DNA of 64,000 nt from Apostichopus parvimensis (taxonomy: Eukaryota; Echinodermata; Holothuroidea; Aspidochirotida; Stichopodidae): assembly GCA_000934455.1 (NCBI GenBank), contig KN885161.1:83588-147587 (forward strand), in the 5' to 3' direction. Shown here piece by piece: positions 1 through 11,553 of the stretch. Below the pieces are notes generated by a model. The model was not told the origin of the DNA. It made no database searches and saw only the letters and a list, made by a program, of their open reading frames with translations. A program made the position numbers and the translations under genes. Numbering within the stretch: the first letter of the stretch is position 1; each line of letters begins with the position of its first letter.

Positions 1-1110
1 TTGTCGAAGAGGAAAATTGAGGAAACGTTTCAACAATATAGTTAACTGGATAGTTAGGGTGCCAGGAAATGTGTTTTATTGACGACCATTTTCTGTAAGT
101 ATTTATTCTTTGCTATTTGTATGTAGGGGTTGAGGTTTGTAATTATGTCATGTTAAGTAGATTTTATGGATATGCAAATGACCCACGGGTAACATTTGCA
201 GGGCATAAACGGTGTTCGTATTTCAATTCTTTGATATATTAGATGTGGTTTATTGTTAAAGATACTGGTTAAGGTATTTGTGAATGAATATTTACCGCCA
301 ATTAAGGCGTGTCGTGTAGGCGAGCCGCCATTTTGGTTTGTTTGAGAAGTTCATTGGCATCCGCCATTTTGTTTTCGGCGATGCTAATTTATTCAAGATT
401 TATGAATCATAGTTTACAATTATAGTATGCAGTGGATAGTTCTGAAACATCGGGGTTAATTGCATCATATCTGCCTCCATTTTAGAATGTGGTTTTCTCA
501 TATTCTATTTGTAAAGGGTGTTTTGTACCGGGTACTGAGAGGGTCACTCAGGGTGCGCAGTCCGGAGCGGAGGCTGGGACGTGAAGGTGACTATCCGTGG
601 ATTCGGAAGCCTGTATTCAATATTGCAATTTGAACAGCGTACCGGGAGAAATAAACGTGTTGGCATGGAACTTGTCAGCAGACGATTTGGGTGAACACTC
701 ATACAACTCAACTCGCGGGAAATACACTTTAAGCGACTCGGATCATATCAAGGTAAACAGAATAATAACTTCAATTTAAAGACGACAGAGCTCACAACTA
801 TGGAAATGAAGATAGCGTACTGTCGCGGTGTGGATCACTCACTCCGGAAACATATGGAAGCAACCTTAACTTAATTCATAATTTTTTGTTTAAATTGTAA
901 TTGTATTATGTGTAATTGTATTGTGTGTAACTGACCCTGTATATATAGTCTAATAGTAGTCAACAAGAAGGCTGAAATTTACTATTTGCCTCGTGTGTTT
1001 ATTGTAATTTCTTAGTATCGAGTGACAAGACAATCAAGTTTCAAAATAATTTCAATGAACCATCGTTGCGCGTGTGACGCAGTGGTCACAACGTGACAGA
1101 ATGCCCTACT
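1..1110 (+). other. LTR-like region, uncertain
   Basis: No convincing coding region. The stretch starts almost at the window edge with TGT (position 2), carries a TATA-like TATATATAG at about 940 and ends near 1089 with GTGGTCACA followed by ACGTGACAGA, which is the general look of a plus-strand retroviral-type LTR joined to a leader. The left border cannot be checked because the window begins here, and I found no second copy in the window. It could be a solo LTR or the 3' LTR of an element that lies to the left. Low confidence. Confidence 0.22.
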
Positions 1111-2316
1111 GTTGTTACTCAGCAATGACGTCACCATCATAACAGTTCTAACGACCAAATGTACACGCTGTCGCCTATCATAACGCTAGGTCACTGAGCA
1201 CATTACGTACAAAGAAATTACCTATAATGTCACATCTACGGCATCCTGATACATATAATATACTGTTATTAACAAAATCAAGAAATAAATCCTTTTTGTA
1301 CTGATATGACTAGTGTAAATTATGATTTTGTACCACTAGTCAAACTTTAACGACAAACAATTGTTATGCGAATATGCGTAGGCCCATGATAACACAGACA
1401 TATCATACGTGCAAACCTGACGGTCTCGTGTGTAACGAATATTAACTCTCATGTATCGATGGCAAATCTAGACCATCCGTCATGATGAAACACTTTAATA
1501 ACGACAAATATTTAATAAACAACCTAGTGATACTTTCATATTCACATGAAAGGGATTAAAGCATCATCTTACCTGTGAGACGGAGAGAGGAAAAACGGTT
1601 TAGAGATGTCATCCCTGACATGTAAACATGTATCGTATAAAGAAATATAGAATTCAATGTAAGAAGAAATTAATGGTTAATACAAGTTATAAAATGATGC
1701 ACTCTATCTTGTTCTCATTTGTCGAGCCTTGCAAATTACAAGCTGGAGATATACACTTTACTAGTCATCTCACTACTAGAAACACCTTGGCACCCATACT
1801 ATTAAATGTAAACACGTATTTTAGTTTAACCTTCTTTTGTAGCAAACTTACCACTCATTATACTTTTATCTGAAGTTACAGAATATGCAAGTACATTCAT
1901 TTGGCTAAAAGACAAATATATTTCAGCACAGCGCATTACCCAAAAAGACATTGTCAAGTTGAAAATGACCAATTAGTGACTGAAACCTTGCATACCATTT
2001 CACAAATTTCCGTGTGCCCTTAACAACTAGCATGTTCCCATTTAACTATTGTATTTACATACCTCACCACCAATGATATGTTGGAAAACACATACACATG
2101 TATCTCGAAATCTGTCATTCGTGTGCGAATAAACAATTTTGATAACAATAAAAATTAAAACGTATAATACAATGGAACTAACAAAGTTCTCTCGGTGTTC
2201 AAGTTATGTGTGATAGAGTTTAAAAAAAACAACTATAGTAGGACTATGACCTGTTGGCAGTGTGTGCCACTCAGCCCATGTGATGTGGGGTTACAGTAGA
2301 AGTTGTCAGTTAAATT
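1111..2316. other. AT-rich intergenic DNA, nothing recognised
   Basis: I see no gene, repeat border or RNA here. Short open frames (for example 1628-1873) have no recognisable composition. The 3' LTR of the neighbouring minus-strand Gypsy element would be expected in this stretch, but without a second copy to compare I could not define it. Confidence 0.4.
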
Positions 2317-3759
2317 TCAGATTTTGAATATATGTTCCCCCCAATTACGTTTTGTGCATTCAACTGGCTCAATATAATGGTACAAATAACAAACATGAAG
2401 TTCCTGTCTGACCCAAGTAGGGTTTCCGAAATTATGATACGTCAAAACACTCTTTCCCTGCTTAATCCTTTGTGGTCTCAATTTTTGACCTGGTTGTTCT
2501 GGGGTGTAACAAATTTCCAAATGTTGACCTGGTTGTTCTGGGGGGTCACAAATTTCCTGCTCCCCTGCTGAATTGCTTTGATTGTCAATTTCGACCTGAT
2601 TCCCTCCCACATTAACCTCAGAGCTTCTACTCCGCTGATGGAGGGCACCACCCTGATCACCCTCTCGGTCCCCCCTTTGATATGGGTAACCCGGAAATCT
2701 ATCGGGCACCCATTCATAGTCGCTTGAACTATCCGTACTCCCTTCCACAATGTCAGTAGTTCGCCTATTATTCGATGAAGCCCTCTTCGCGATTCGTCTC
2801 GGAGTGTTATCAGCAGGTAAAAGAGCATCACAAGTTAGAAGTATATTTCTCTGCAAGACTCGAATCCGACCCCGGTTACTCTCTGGACGGACTTCATACA
2901 CAGGGATGTCTGGTAACTGCTTGGTAACAACATAAACCTATTCTTCCCAGAAAGGACGGAGCTTGCCAAGTCCTTCAACCCGAGCAAGATTCTTCACGAG
3001 AACTCGGTCACCAGGATACAAGGCAACGTTGTGTCCCTTCATGTCCAGCATATGTCTCTTTCTGGTCTCCAGTTGTCTCGTTTTGAGTGCTGGTAGTCTC
3101 ATCTCCCTTTAAGCCGAAAGCAATATATACAGGTAAGCGTCGTGTTCTTCCAAACATCAGGAAGAATGGTGAATAACCTGTTTCTTCACTCTTTGTGCAG
3201 TTGTATGGATGCATGCATTTACTCAATGAGTCCTTGCAGTTGAACCGTTCTTGTTCAGTCATCGATCGTAGCATGTTGAGGAGGGTACGATTCAGTCGTT
3301 CTACCTGACCGTTCCCTTGTGGGTGGTATGGGGTCGTTCTGGAGTGTCCCACTCCACTGAGTTGCTGTAGTCTTGTGAAAAAGAGCTGATTCTCAAATTC
3401 CTTCGCCTGAGCATGGTGCAATCTGTTTGGAAATCCAAACTTCAGGAACAAGTCGTTGAACAGGTGATCAGCAGCTTCCAGGGCAGACTTCCTTTTTGTC
3501 ACATAAGCCTGGGTAAATGTAGGGAAGTGATCCACCACGAATAGTATATACTCATATCACCCTTTACTTTTCTCGAAATGTAGGTAATCAATAGATACCA
3601 ATTCGAAGTTTTTTTTGTCACAATTGCCACAAGTGGACTCCTTACATGTCTTGCTGGTTTCTTTTGTTTCATACATTGACATTGTTTTCTTACATACAAC
3701 TCAACCTCTTTCGCCATGTGGGTCCAGTGTTCGTTCCACGTCCACGTGACACATCTCAT
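2317..3759 (-). pseudogene. Gypsy integrase and C-terminal tail, broken
   Basis: The zinc-binding HHCC region is at 3759-3499 (YVRKQCQCMKQKKPARH), the catalytic core at 3538-3008 (VVDHFPTFTQAY, then YHPQGNGQVERLNRTLLNML). At the second catalytic position the copy reads HHAQAKEFEN where the family normally has H-D/S-D-Q-G-x-E-F, so the catalytic Asp is lost. A TAG stop interrupts the C-terminal GPY-like region near 2937. The tail (2901-2317) contains a 12-residue tandem repeat (EICDPPEQPGQH then EICYTPEQPGQK). Integrase joins the cDNA to the host chromosome; this one cannot be active. Confidence 0.88.
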
Positions 3760-4303
3760 TGTGAAGCTGTTTAAATACCATAGATTTGTTCTTCCATGGC
3801 AGAATCAGCGGTTCTCGAATAGCCCTTACTCTCTTTAATACACCTTCGGTCGTAAGAATGGGTAATCCCCACTGTTTAGTAATGCTCTCACATCTGGGTC
3901 TTCGGCTTTCCTCTCCCTGTAAGTTGGCTTTGTCCCCTTTTCCATGTACTCAAGGACTTTGCCAATTACTGGGTCATTGGCTTCAGCAGCCTTTAGTTCC
4001 TTCAGTTCAATGAAACTCACTTGGTGATCTGGGGTAAGGTTCATGATATAACACAGATTTATATCAGCAGTACGTGAGTCTGCGTACACAAATGTTCCCT
4101 CTACATTTGCTGCCGCACACTCTGAAATCGTCTGGAACTCATCCCGGAACTTGTGCAGTACACTCCTGGATGTACTCATTGATGTCGGTCTCTAAGGGCA
4201 TCCTTGATAACATATCGGTTTCCTGGTTACTGTGCCCTGGACGATACTTGATATGAAATCTGAATGAGGCAAGATCTGATACCCAGCTCTGACCTGTTGC
4301 ATT

Positions 4304-4570
4304 TTAACGTGCGGTCGTCATTATGTAAGTGAGGGGATTATTATCTGTGTAGACCAGGTAATCTCGAAAGCGTTCCGTCACCGCCCACTTCAGTGCCAGG
4401 AATTCAAGTTTTGTGGAGTGGTAGTTCTTCTCTGGAGCACTGAGAGTCCTGGAGGCATATGCAATAACCCTCAGTTTCCCCTCCTGTTCCTGGTTGAGAA
4501 CGGCTCCAAGCCCCATTAACGATGCATCAGTTTGGAGAATGTTTGGCTCTGAGAAGTCAGGGAATGCCAT
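4304..4570 (-). pseudogene. Gypsy RNase H fragment
   Basis: The sequence has the block ILQTDASLMGLGAVLNQ (first catalytic Asp in TDAS), then VIAYASRTLS and EKNYHSTKLEFLALKWAV, with the E of KLEFLAL in the place of the second acidic residue. This is the RNase H domain typical of Ty3/Gypsy, which removes RNA from the RNA-DNA hybrid. It is separated from the RT by a broken linker (4570-4760), in which short pieces of the RT connection region can be followed in shifting frames. Confidence 0.85.
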
Positions 4571-4760
4571 AATTGGTTGTCTCGTTAGTAGGTCAATCAG
4601 ACTACATAAAATTTCCTGATGCTCCTCAGTCCAGGCTATCTTCTGATTCGAGTTTGGTAGATATTTGTTCTTCTACTGGTTTCTGCGACTGGGTTTTAGT
4701 GTAGAACCCTTGTCCTTCTGTAATAGCTTGAAGAGAGGACTGGCAATTGCTGATAAGTTT

Positions 4761-5665
4761 TCAATGTAGCTCCTGTAGTACCCAATGAACCCTACCATTT
4801 TCCTCAACTGATTTCTTATCTTTGAGTGAAAGTACTGGTTTAAGATCTGCAGGGTTTAACGTGTGTCCTTCTTCCGTGACTAGTCTGCCCAAGTACATGA
4901 CCTGTCTCTGGAAGAGTTTGCATTTACTGGCCTTTAGCTTTATCCCATGTTGCTGTAGTCTGGTCAGTACTTTCTTCAGAAACTCCAAGTGTTCTTTAAA
5001 TGTGCTGCCATGGACTACCACATCATCTAAATATACAAAACAAATGTCGTTGTTTAGACCATCCAGGCATCCCTCCATGTATCTTTGGAATTCCGCTGGG
5101 CGTTTTTTAACCCGAACGGCATTCTCTTCCATTCATGGGGGCCCCACGGTGTCACAAATGCTGTAAGGGGTTGACTCTTTAGGTCGATGTATCCCTGGTG
5201 ATAAGCACGACCTTGATCGAGAGTGCTAATCCAGGAGCTACCTTTCAGGCCATCAAGGATATCCTGGATTCTTGGAATTGGTTGACGATGATCATCAGTT
5301 TTAGGGTTCAATTCTCTATTGTCGACACATGGGCGTAACGACCCGTCACGCTTTTTGACGCAGACAACAGGTGAATAATAATTAGAGTTCGACTTTGTAA
5401 TCCAGTCCCTTGCTAGAAGGTCTTCCAAGTATTCCTTAACTTCTTTGAAAAGTGGACGAGGAACACTTGCATAGTTCTTCTGGACTGGTTCTGGATCATT
5501 TAAATTAATTTTCATCTTCAAGTCGGGACAATTTCCTGTATCCATGGAATCCTGTGAAAATGCTCTGCATTCTTCCTTCATCATTTTCTCTGCAGCATCT
5601 TGTTGCATTAGTGTGAGACATGTCAAGTCCACCTCTGAAATCAACATCTTCACTGGACTGATCAC
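4761..5665 (-). pseudogene. Gypsy reverse transcriptase, frameshifted
   Basis: Two frames together cover the RT. The first (5665-5054) has the entry region with VVCVKKRDGSLRPCVDNREL, a TLDQGRAYHQ block (catalytic Asp in the first acidic motif) and WKRMPFGLKNA. The frame then shifts, and the second (5132-4761) carries FVYLDDVVVHG, the YXDD catalytic motif, followed by KASKCKLFQ and a LG.LVTEEGH block. This order is diagnostic for Gypsy-type RT. The frameshift just after PFGLKNA and another near 4761 rule out a functional copy. Confidence 0.9.
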
Positions 5666-6125
5666 TAGTCACATTAGTATTTGGTACAGAGTTATCCAAT
5701 GTATTGACGTCTAAAGACACACAGCCTCCATGTAGGGTGTCCATGTCTGCCATGAACCACCTTACCAATGTACCAGAATGGCTCAATATTTCCGATAACC
5801 GTACGTCTTGTCAACTGTATGTCATGGTTAGAAGAGTCTTTGTGGCATTTTGACTACCGTCTCAGGGATGAGCATCCCCTCTGGTACGGAAGTCGCAGGT
5901 GTTGGTACAATAAAAACCTCAATTTCTCCCATAACTTCCTGATGATTCAGTTGACATTTAGTTATGCATTAAAAATGTCTCCATTCCCTAGACGGTATCA
6001 GTGTATACAGGTTCGGAGTTTGTACATCTACTGTGTCTTCATCCATGCCAGCCTCAATTAACCTTACCAAGGCTTGAACATCCTGTTTCTTTTCCCCTGG
6101 AATTACTTGCACAAGGGTACTTATC

Positions 6126-6446
6126 TTACAGCCTTTCTGGCAGTTTCCCATCAGATGTTCGATGACGTTGTACCCAATCAATATACATACTGCCAATCTC
6201 TATACTGCCAACATTGGAACCCCAAGACTCTTGGATCCACCCAAGGTATGGCATCTCTATGTCATTTGCAGCTTTCAAGTCAAGATGTTGTCCTTCTAGG
6301 AGTTCTTCAACTGGTCTTATTCCGGCATGAGAAAGGTGATATTTCAGCCAACTGTCCGATACTAGAGATACAGCTGACCCCGTATCCCACAGCAGTTCAC
6401 TATCAACCCCGTTCAGGGTTCCATTAACAACGCACCTTCCACCCAC
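6126..6446 (-). pseudogene. Gypsy aspartic protease fragment
   Basis: The frame carries LLWDTGSAVSLVSD near its N-terminus; the D-T-G-S/A box with flanking hydrophobics is the active-site signature of retropepsins, which dimerise to cleave Gag-Pol. It lies between the zinc knuckle and the RT, as expected for a Gypsy pol gene. The reading frame is open for about 106 codons and then breaks before the RT. About 460 bases of linker between protease and RT (5.67-6.13 kb) hold only short broken frames. Confidence 0.75.
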
Positions 6447-6538
6447 TAGGTCAACAATCTTCTATCTCTTATTTCGAGACTAATCGTTATGCATAGCAAC
6501 CTGTCTAAGCAATTCGGGACATTCAAGCCCATTTACAT

Positions 6539-7027
6539 TTACTGCATGAACATCGCCTGAGGTCCCTTCTCGTCCCCCAGAGGAGACCTGTTGGCGTTGC
6601 CCTGTTGCTTACCTGCCAAGCATCCCCTGGATAAGTGACCAAATTTACCACATTTATAACAGTGTCGACAACGGTCTCCTACACCATCCTGTTGACAAAC
6701 GGAGCATCCCCGAGGCCTCCTCTCAAACGTTTTCACCCTTCTGTTATGGCCTTGTGTATTTCAGCCACTTGTGTCTTTAATAGTTGTACCTCTTCGTATA
6801 ACTTTGGGCTCTTCTCTTTTTTACTTCTGGTTTTGTGTCAGTCATTCACTGTCATCTCAACTGCAGCTGTGACAGGCTTCTTCAATTGCATCTTTCTCGC
6901 CCTTTGTGCCTCGGAATGGGATGCATGGTCAACCCTCTCCAGGAAGTCTTCCTCGCTGCATATGTTACTGGAGAAGGCACTCTTTACCTTCACCAGTCTT
7001 TTACCAGACTATCTCTGCAAACTTTAG
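6539..7027 (-). pseudogene. Gypsy gag C-terminal part with CCHC zinc knuckle
   Basis: The piece at 6736-6539 contains CYKCGKFGHLSRGC, a perfect C-X2-C-X4-H-X4-C retroviral-type zinc knuckle that binds RNA in the nucleocapsid part of Gag. Upstream, about 7027-6750 in another frame, is a polar, coiled-coil-like stretch (containing YEEVQLLKTQVAEIHKAIT) that fits the region in front of the knuckle. The two parts are joined by a frameshift. The matrix and capsid regions are missing. It belongs to the minus-strand Gypsy copy that continues into protease at 6446. Confidence 0.75.
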
Positions 7028-7840
7028 TGATATCATTTGGTTATGCTTTTTAACTTCTATTATAGGCAGAGCGATAAAAGGTGGAAATTTCAGATATTTT
7101 TCCCACAAAATTATGATGAACATTTCTTGAACAAAAGGGCCAAAAATACGCCCTAACAACTTTGTTCATGCAATAACAACTTTGCTCCAGCATGCAACTG
7201 ATTATAATGTTGCATAAGCAATTGCTTCAGTTTTTGCAAATGAGTTTTTAAAAGTAACCAAACGTGGTAAAAGAATATAATGATTTGTGAACCTAGAGGC
7301 CTGGTTATTTATTTTAACCGTGGAATGGGCGTTCGCCAATTAACATCACACTTTATTACCACAAATGTAATGTAGAAATAAGCTTTCGTAAATGTGATAA
7401 TCACTGTACAAATAAAGGGTACTGAAGCGTTTCCTACGTATAAACTTACATAGGCCTATGACAAAAATCATGTGTGTGCCTATACACAATATTTAGCTGC
7501 CACTATATTTTCTTGGAAGTTGGGTCGATATTTTCCTACCTCGATATTCTCATGTGAAGCATGCATGCATACAGATGGCAACAGATACCTACTTGTGTGA
7601 TCGTCTCCGTAAGAGTTGACAGTTTTTCAGTTGCATGACGAGCCAATTTGAAAGGACAAACGGCGAAATATGATAACAATCGATCAACACTGACAATGTG
7701 CTGACAACTGACCATGAACTAAAACTTTTTATTTATTTATTTTTTGTAAAACTTCAGTCATTGACCCATAAAATGCTAATTACATATTTTCAGTGCTATC
7801 TGCAAATCTCCCGAAAACTACGGTGGCCGAGAAGTTCATT
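7028..7840. other. Intergenic DNA between Gypsy remnant and tandem array
   Basis: No gene seen. The 5' LTR and leader of the minus-strand Gypsy copy should lie here if it were complete, but I find no LTR-like border. The sequence is AT-rich with small direct words only. Confidence 0.4.
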
Positions 7841-8745
7841 GATATTATTGATCTTGTGCTGGGAAATCCATATATCTACTAAAAGAAATTGCTCGTTAAA
7901 AGGACGCTTACATGTCGGAGTCTTGTATATACTTCATATTTAAAATGCTAATGCTCTTTACCACTATTACCCTTTAATGAATACTTATTGATCTTGTTTT
8001 GGGAAAAATGACAATGGAGGGAAAAGGTCACTGTATATTGCAATCATAAATCCAGTAATAGAAATCCACTCCCATCCGTCGTGCCTACCGAAAATGGCGT
8101 TAAAAGAACGCTTACATGTCAGAGTCGTTTGCATGCCTGATATATCGAATATTAACGCTCTTTATCTTTATTACCCTTTAATCAATACCCATTGATTTTG
8201 TACTGGGAAAACTTACCATGTAGGGAAAAAGTGAGTTTATTGCAGTCATATATCCACTAAAAGAAATCCTCTCCCATCCATCGCGCCTACCGAAAATGGC
8301 GTTAAAAGAACGCTTATATGTCAGAATGGTTTGCATACATGATATATATAATTTCTAATGCTCTTTACCATTATTACCCTTTAATCAAAACTTATTGATC
8401 TTGTGCTGGGAAAACTGACCATGGAGGGAAAGAGTCAGTTTATTGTAATCATATTTCCACACAACATAAATCTACTCCCAGCCGTCTGGCCTACCGTAAA
8501 TGACGTTAAAACAACACTTACATGTCATAGTTGTTTGTGTACATGATATTTCTAATTTGAATGCTCTTAACCATTATTACTCTTCAATTAATACTTATTG
8601 ATCTTGTGCTGGGAAAATTTACCATAGAGGAAAAAAGCTCACTTTATTGCAATCATATATCCACTAAAAGAAATCCACTCCCATCCGTCGGGCCTACCGG
8701 AAATGACGTTAAAAGAACGCTTACATGTCAGGCTGATTTGTAAAC
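7841..8745. repeat. Tandem repeat, about 203-bp unit, five copies
   Basis: The word CGCTTACATGTC or a close variant recurs at 7905, 8110, 8311, 8515 and 8718, giving spacings of 205, 201, 204 and 203 bases. Each unit also contains TTATTGATCTTGTGCTGGGAA, a CTACTAAAAGAAATCC-like segment and ATTACCCTTTAAT. The first copy is shortened: it lacks the segment with ATGGAGGGAAA. Copies differ by scattered substitutions, so the array is moderately old. No coding capacity is seen. It resembles a short satellite or the tandem core of a transposon. Confidence 0.88.
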
Positions 8746-9078
8746 ATGACAAATAAAATTACACATTATACCAACCGCCATCCGGCGTCACTGAAAAGAT
8801 GGACATTGTTAATGCGTTCAGACGGCAACATCGTCAGCTCGGAAACCAGAATAAAACGGGCATTTTGTTAAGGTTGCAGACTTATATGTGTAACTGAATT
8901 TGATCTTTGTTGACATTGAGTTTATAGCGAAGGGGTTATGTCTGAAATCAACCTGGGCATAGTAATATCTTAGCCCAAAAATCAAAATATATATGCGCAA
9001 AAACATACTACTTAAATATATAGGACTGTCGGGCGGCTGACACCTGTCGGAGATAACAGTGTATAGTACACAACACAC
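8746..9078. other. Spacer between satellite and LTR element
   Basis: No feature recognised. The last bases before the LTR read AACACAC, which also precede the downstream LTR copy at 11547-11553. Confidence 0.4.
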
Positions 9079-9353
9079 TGTATCGCACCTGTTCGTACAA
9101 TGGAGTTAAACCACGCGAGAAGGGAATAATCCAGCGCTCGAAGCGCGACGAGATTTTCAAGGTATTGAAGATACCACTAAAAGTGCCACACGCGTAAGGT
9201 GGATAATAGGGGTCTTGAGATTATAATCCTGGACGGTGTCATATATATTGATTGATGAAGAGCGCCCTCTGTTTATAAGAATAAACCAGATGCAGATCAC
9301 TCTCTCAAAATGGCGTTAGTCTAATCATTTCGTCTAAGTTAAGAGACATCACA
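9079..9353 (+). repeat. 5' LTR of the Gypsy element
   Basis: 275 bases with TG...CA borders. It matches 11554-11828 along its whole length with about six substitutions. It contains TATATATTGATTG at about 9242 and an AATAAACC word near 9280, which could serve as promoter and polyadenylation signals. Confidence 0.9.
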
Positions 9354-9361
9354 TGGTGTCA
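9354..9361 (+). promoter_or_regulatory. Primer-binding site (tRNA 3'-end complement)
   Basis: TGGTGTCA directly follows the LTR-terminal CA. Retroelement PBS sequences begin TGG, the complement of the tRNA CCA end; TGGTGTC fits a tRNA ending GACACCA (leucine-type in many animals). The match seen is short (7-8 bases), so the tRNA identity is a guess. Confidence 0.55.
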
Positions 9362-9365
9362 CATA

Positions 9366-10312
9366 ATGGAGCGTTACAACCCTCCGCCTCCGTTAAGCCT
9401 GCAAGGTAATTTAGCGGAAAATTTTCGTCGCTGGAATCAACGATTTCAGTTGTATTTAGAAGCTACGGAACTGGTTGAAAAATCCGAAAAACACCAGTGT
9501 GCAGTATTACTTCACGTTGCTGGAGACGAAGCGTTGGAACTGTACAATACCTTCACGTTCACACAGAATGAAAGTAACGAAAAGGTATCAGATGTGCTCA
9601 ACAAATTTGAAGGGTACTGTAATTCTCGTAAGAATCTTAGGTATGAAAGGCATGTGTTCTTCACAATGAATCAGCAAGGGTCTCAATCAATTGATCATTA
9701 CGTAACTGAACTAAAGAAATTAGCACAAAGTTGCGAGTTCGGCACGTTAAATGGATAGTATGTGGACTGTGTGACAATAGCCTACGTGAAAGACTATTGC
9801 GTGATGCAGATCTCACACTACAGAAAGCCATTGCGGTATGCCGTGCAACTGAAACGTCCAAGAGTCAGTTGAAAACACTAACAGGCACAAGTGACTATGC
9901 AGTTCATAATGTGGAGAATACACATACTGTTGGACAGTATAAACATGGCAAGCCTACAAAGAAATTCAATAACAGAAAGCCTAACACTGACAAGGAAGCA
10001 GGTAAGCCTTACATTTCTCACTTTGGTCGATGTGGAAATAACCACAACATTAGAGAATGCCCTGCTTTTGGACAATTGTGCAAGAAGTGTTGAAGAAAAA
10101 ACCACTATGCCAAAATGAGTAGGACAAAGTCAGATAAGAAAGTCAATGATATCAATGATAACACTCCTAACGCTGAGTATAAATCAACAGCTTATGATAG
10201 TGATACAGATAACGATGAGTTGTATGTTGGCTCTCTAGAAGATAAAGCTGCACTACAACCATCTAAGAGCACCAGTGAGTGCAAGACTGAACTGAAAGTT
10301 TATTTCTGTTAA
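9366..10312 (+). pseudogene. Gypsy gag polyprotein, frameshifted
   Basis: The start ATG at 9366 is 12 bases after the LTR. The first frame (to 9758) has a capsid-like sequence (SLQGNLAENFRRWNQRFQLY and later TELKKLAQSCEFG). A small deletion and frameshift near 9745 moves to the frame 9731-10312, which continues IVCGLCDNSLRERLLRD and reaches a two-part knuckle region (CPAFGQLCKKC, then RKNHYAKM). A TGA at 10091-10093 sits in the second knuckle, and the expected final Cys reads Ser. Gag would form the particle; this copy cannot encode it in one piece. Confidence 0.8.
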
Positions 10313-10662
10313 CTTTCAAGTTAGATACGGGTGCAGAAGCTAATGTCCTGCCATACGATACTTACCGTCGAGTATGTACTAACAAGGATACATTGAAGCC
10401 CTCTAACTCAAAGATAACTACATACAGTGGAGAGAAAATTGCAGTTAAAGGCCAGTGTCGTCTGCGATGTCAACAACAAAGTGTGGTACGATGGCTGGAT
10501 TTTCAAGTCGTTGATATTAAGGCTCATCCGATACTAGGTGCTGATGCTTGTGAGAGCTTATTACTGGTTCAGTGTGTCAACACTATCTCTGACAATGAAA
10601 GTGTTCTCGGGATTAGGGTGTTTACCAGGGAAACACAAGATCGTTGTCAAGTCAGATGTTAG
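10313..10662 (+). pseudogene. Gypsy aspartic protease
   Basis: The active site reads KLDTGAEANVLP at 10318-10353, a clear retropepsin D-T-G-A box, followed by a typical beta-rich region (TYSGEKIAVKGQCRL, then FQVVDIKAHPILGADA). The upstream link to gag is a frameshift near 10310, and the link to RT is another near 10600-10640, where the RT frame takes over. Position between gag and RT fits the family. Confidence 0.8.
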
Positions 10663-11553
10663 TCCAGTTGTCCATGCAGCCAGGAAAGTACCTGCTACAC
10701 TACAAAGTAAACTAAAGACTGAACTGAGTAGAATGGAAAGCTTAGGTGTTATTGAAAAGATCAGTAAACCTACAGATTGGGTAAATTCCATACTTGTTGT
10801 TGAGAAAAAGGGTGGTTCGCTAAGGGTATGCATAGATCCGAAAGATCTCAACCAAGCAATTGAAAGGTCACATTACAAGCTCCCTACGGTAGAAGAAATC
10901 TCCACAAGGTTACATGCTGCACAGTATTTTAGCATTTTAGATGCAAGTTGTGGGTTCTGGCAAATAGAGTTAGATTCTGGTAGCTCAGAGTTGTGTACAT
11001 TCAACACTCCATTTGGCCGATTTAAATACCTGAGGCTACCATTTGGTATTTGTAGTGCCCCAGAGGTGTTTCATTCCATAATAAGTGGCTTGTTTGAGGG
11101 TCATGAAGGTATTGAAACCTATATGGATGACATCATTGTGTATGGTAGAGATAAGAATGAGCATGATGCAAGGTTAAGAAAGGTCATGGAAGTGGCTAAG
11201 CAAAATAACCTCAAGTATAACAAGGAGAAATGTGATATTGCTAAGCATGAAATCAGTTACTTGGGTCACAAATTATCCAAACAAGGTCTTAAACCAGATC
11301 ACACTAAAGTGGAGGCAATTACACAAATGCCAACCCTTGAAAACAAGAGTGATGTAATGAGGTTCTTGGGTATGGTTAACTACTTATCAAAGTACATTCC
11401 AAATCTCTCTGAGATAAATGCCTCATTACGAGAGCTGACTAAAGACACAACAGTTTGGTCATGGGAGGCTCAGCATGAAGCACCATTCAATAGGTTGAAA
11501 GAATTGGTCACCAACTCACCTGTGCTTCAGTATTTTGAGGCCAACGAACACAC
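10538..11553 (+). pseudogene. Gypsy reverse transcriptase, truncated in RNase H
   Basis: One open frame of more than 330 codons. It has SDVSPVVHAARKVP, then VEKKGGSLRVCIDPKDLNQA, FSILDASCGFWQIEL (first catalytic Asp), RLPFGICSAPEVF and ETYMDDIIVYG, the catalytic YMDD box. The thumb and connection region follow (RFLGMVNYLSKYIPN). RNase H begins with SPVLQYFEANEHTV and is then cut by the 3' LTR before its first catalytic Asp. The RT itself looks intact, in contrast to gag and protease. It resembles the Mag/SURL branch of Gypsy known from echinoderms; that placement is from motif style only. Confidence 0.88.

Larger units (their letters stand above)
2317..7027 (-). mobile_element. Ty3/Gypsy LTR retrotransposon, decayed, minus strand
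   Basis: Reading the minus strand, the order is gag tail with zinc knuckle (about 7027-6539), aspartic protease (6446-6126), reverse transcriptase (5665-4761), RNase H (4570-4304) and integrase with its C-terminal tail (3759-2317). This PR-RT-RH-IN order is that of the Ty3/Gypsy (Metaviridae) family. Every domain is broken by frameshifts or stops, and the N-terminal part of gag and both LTRs were not found, so the copy is old and inactive. The upstream side ends near 7027 without a primer-binding site that I can recognise. Confidence 0.9.

Noticed and set aside
2332-2571. Plus-strand frame over the Gypsy integrase tail
   Set aside because: It is the antisense of the minus-strand pol tail and its apparent repeat only mirrors the 12-residue repeat there.
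1-7700. LTR pair of the minus-strand Gypsy copy
   Set aside because: No direct repeat was found between 1-2300 and 7030-7840.
7841-8745. Regular repeats with ~200-base spacing as a CRISPR-like array
   Set aside because: The entire 203-bp unit is repeated, there are no unique spacers, and the DNA is eukaryotic.
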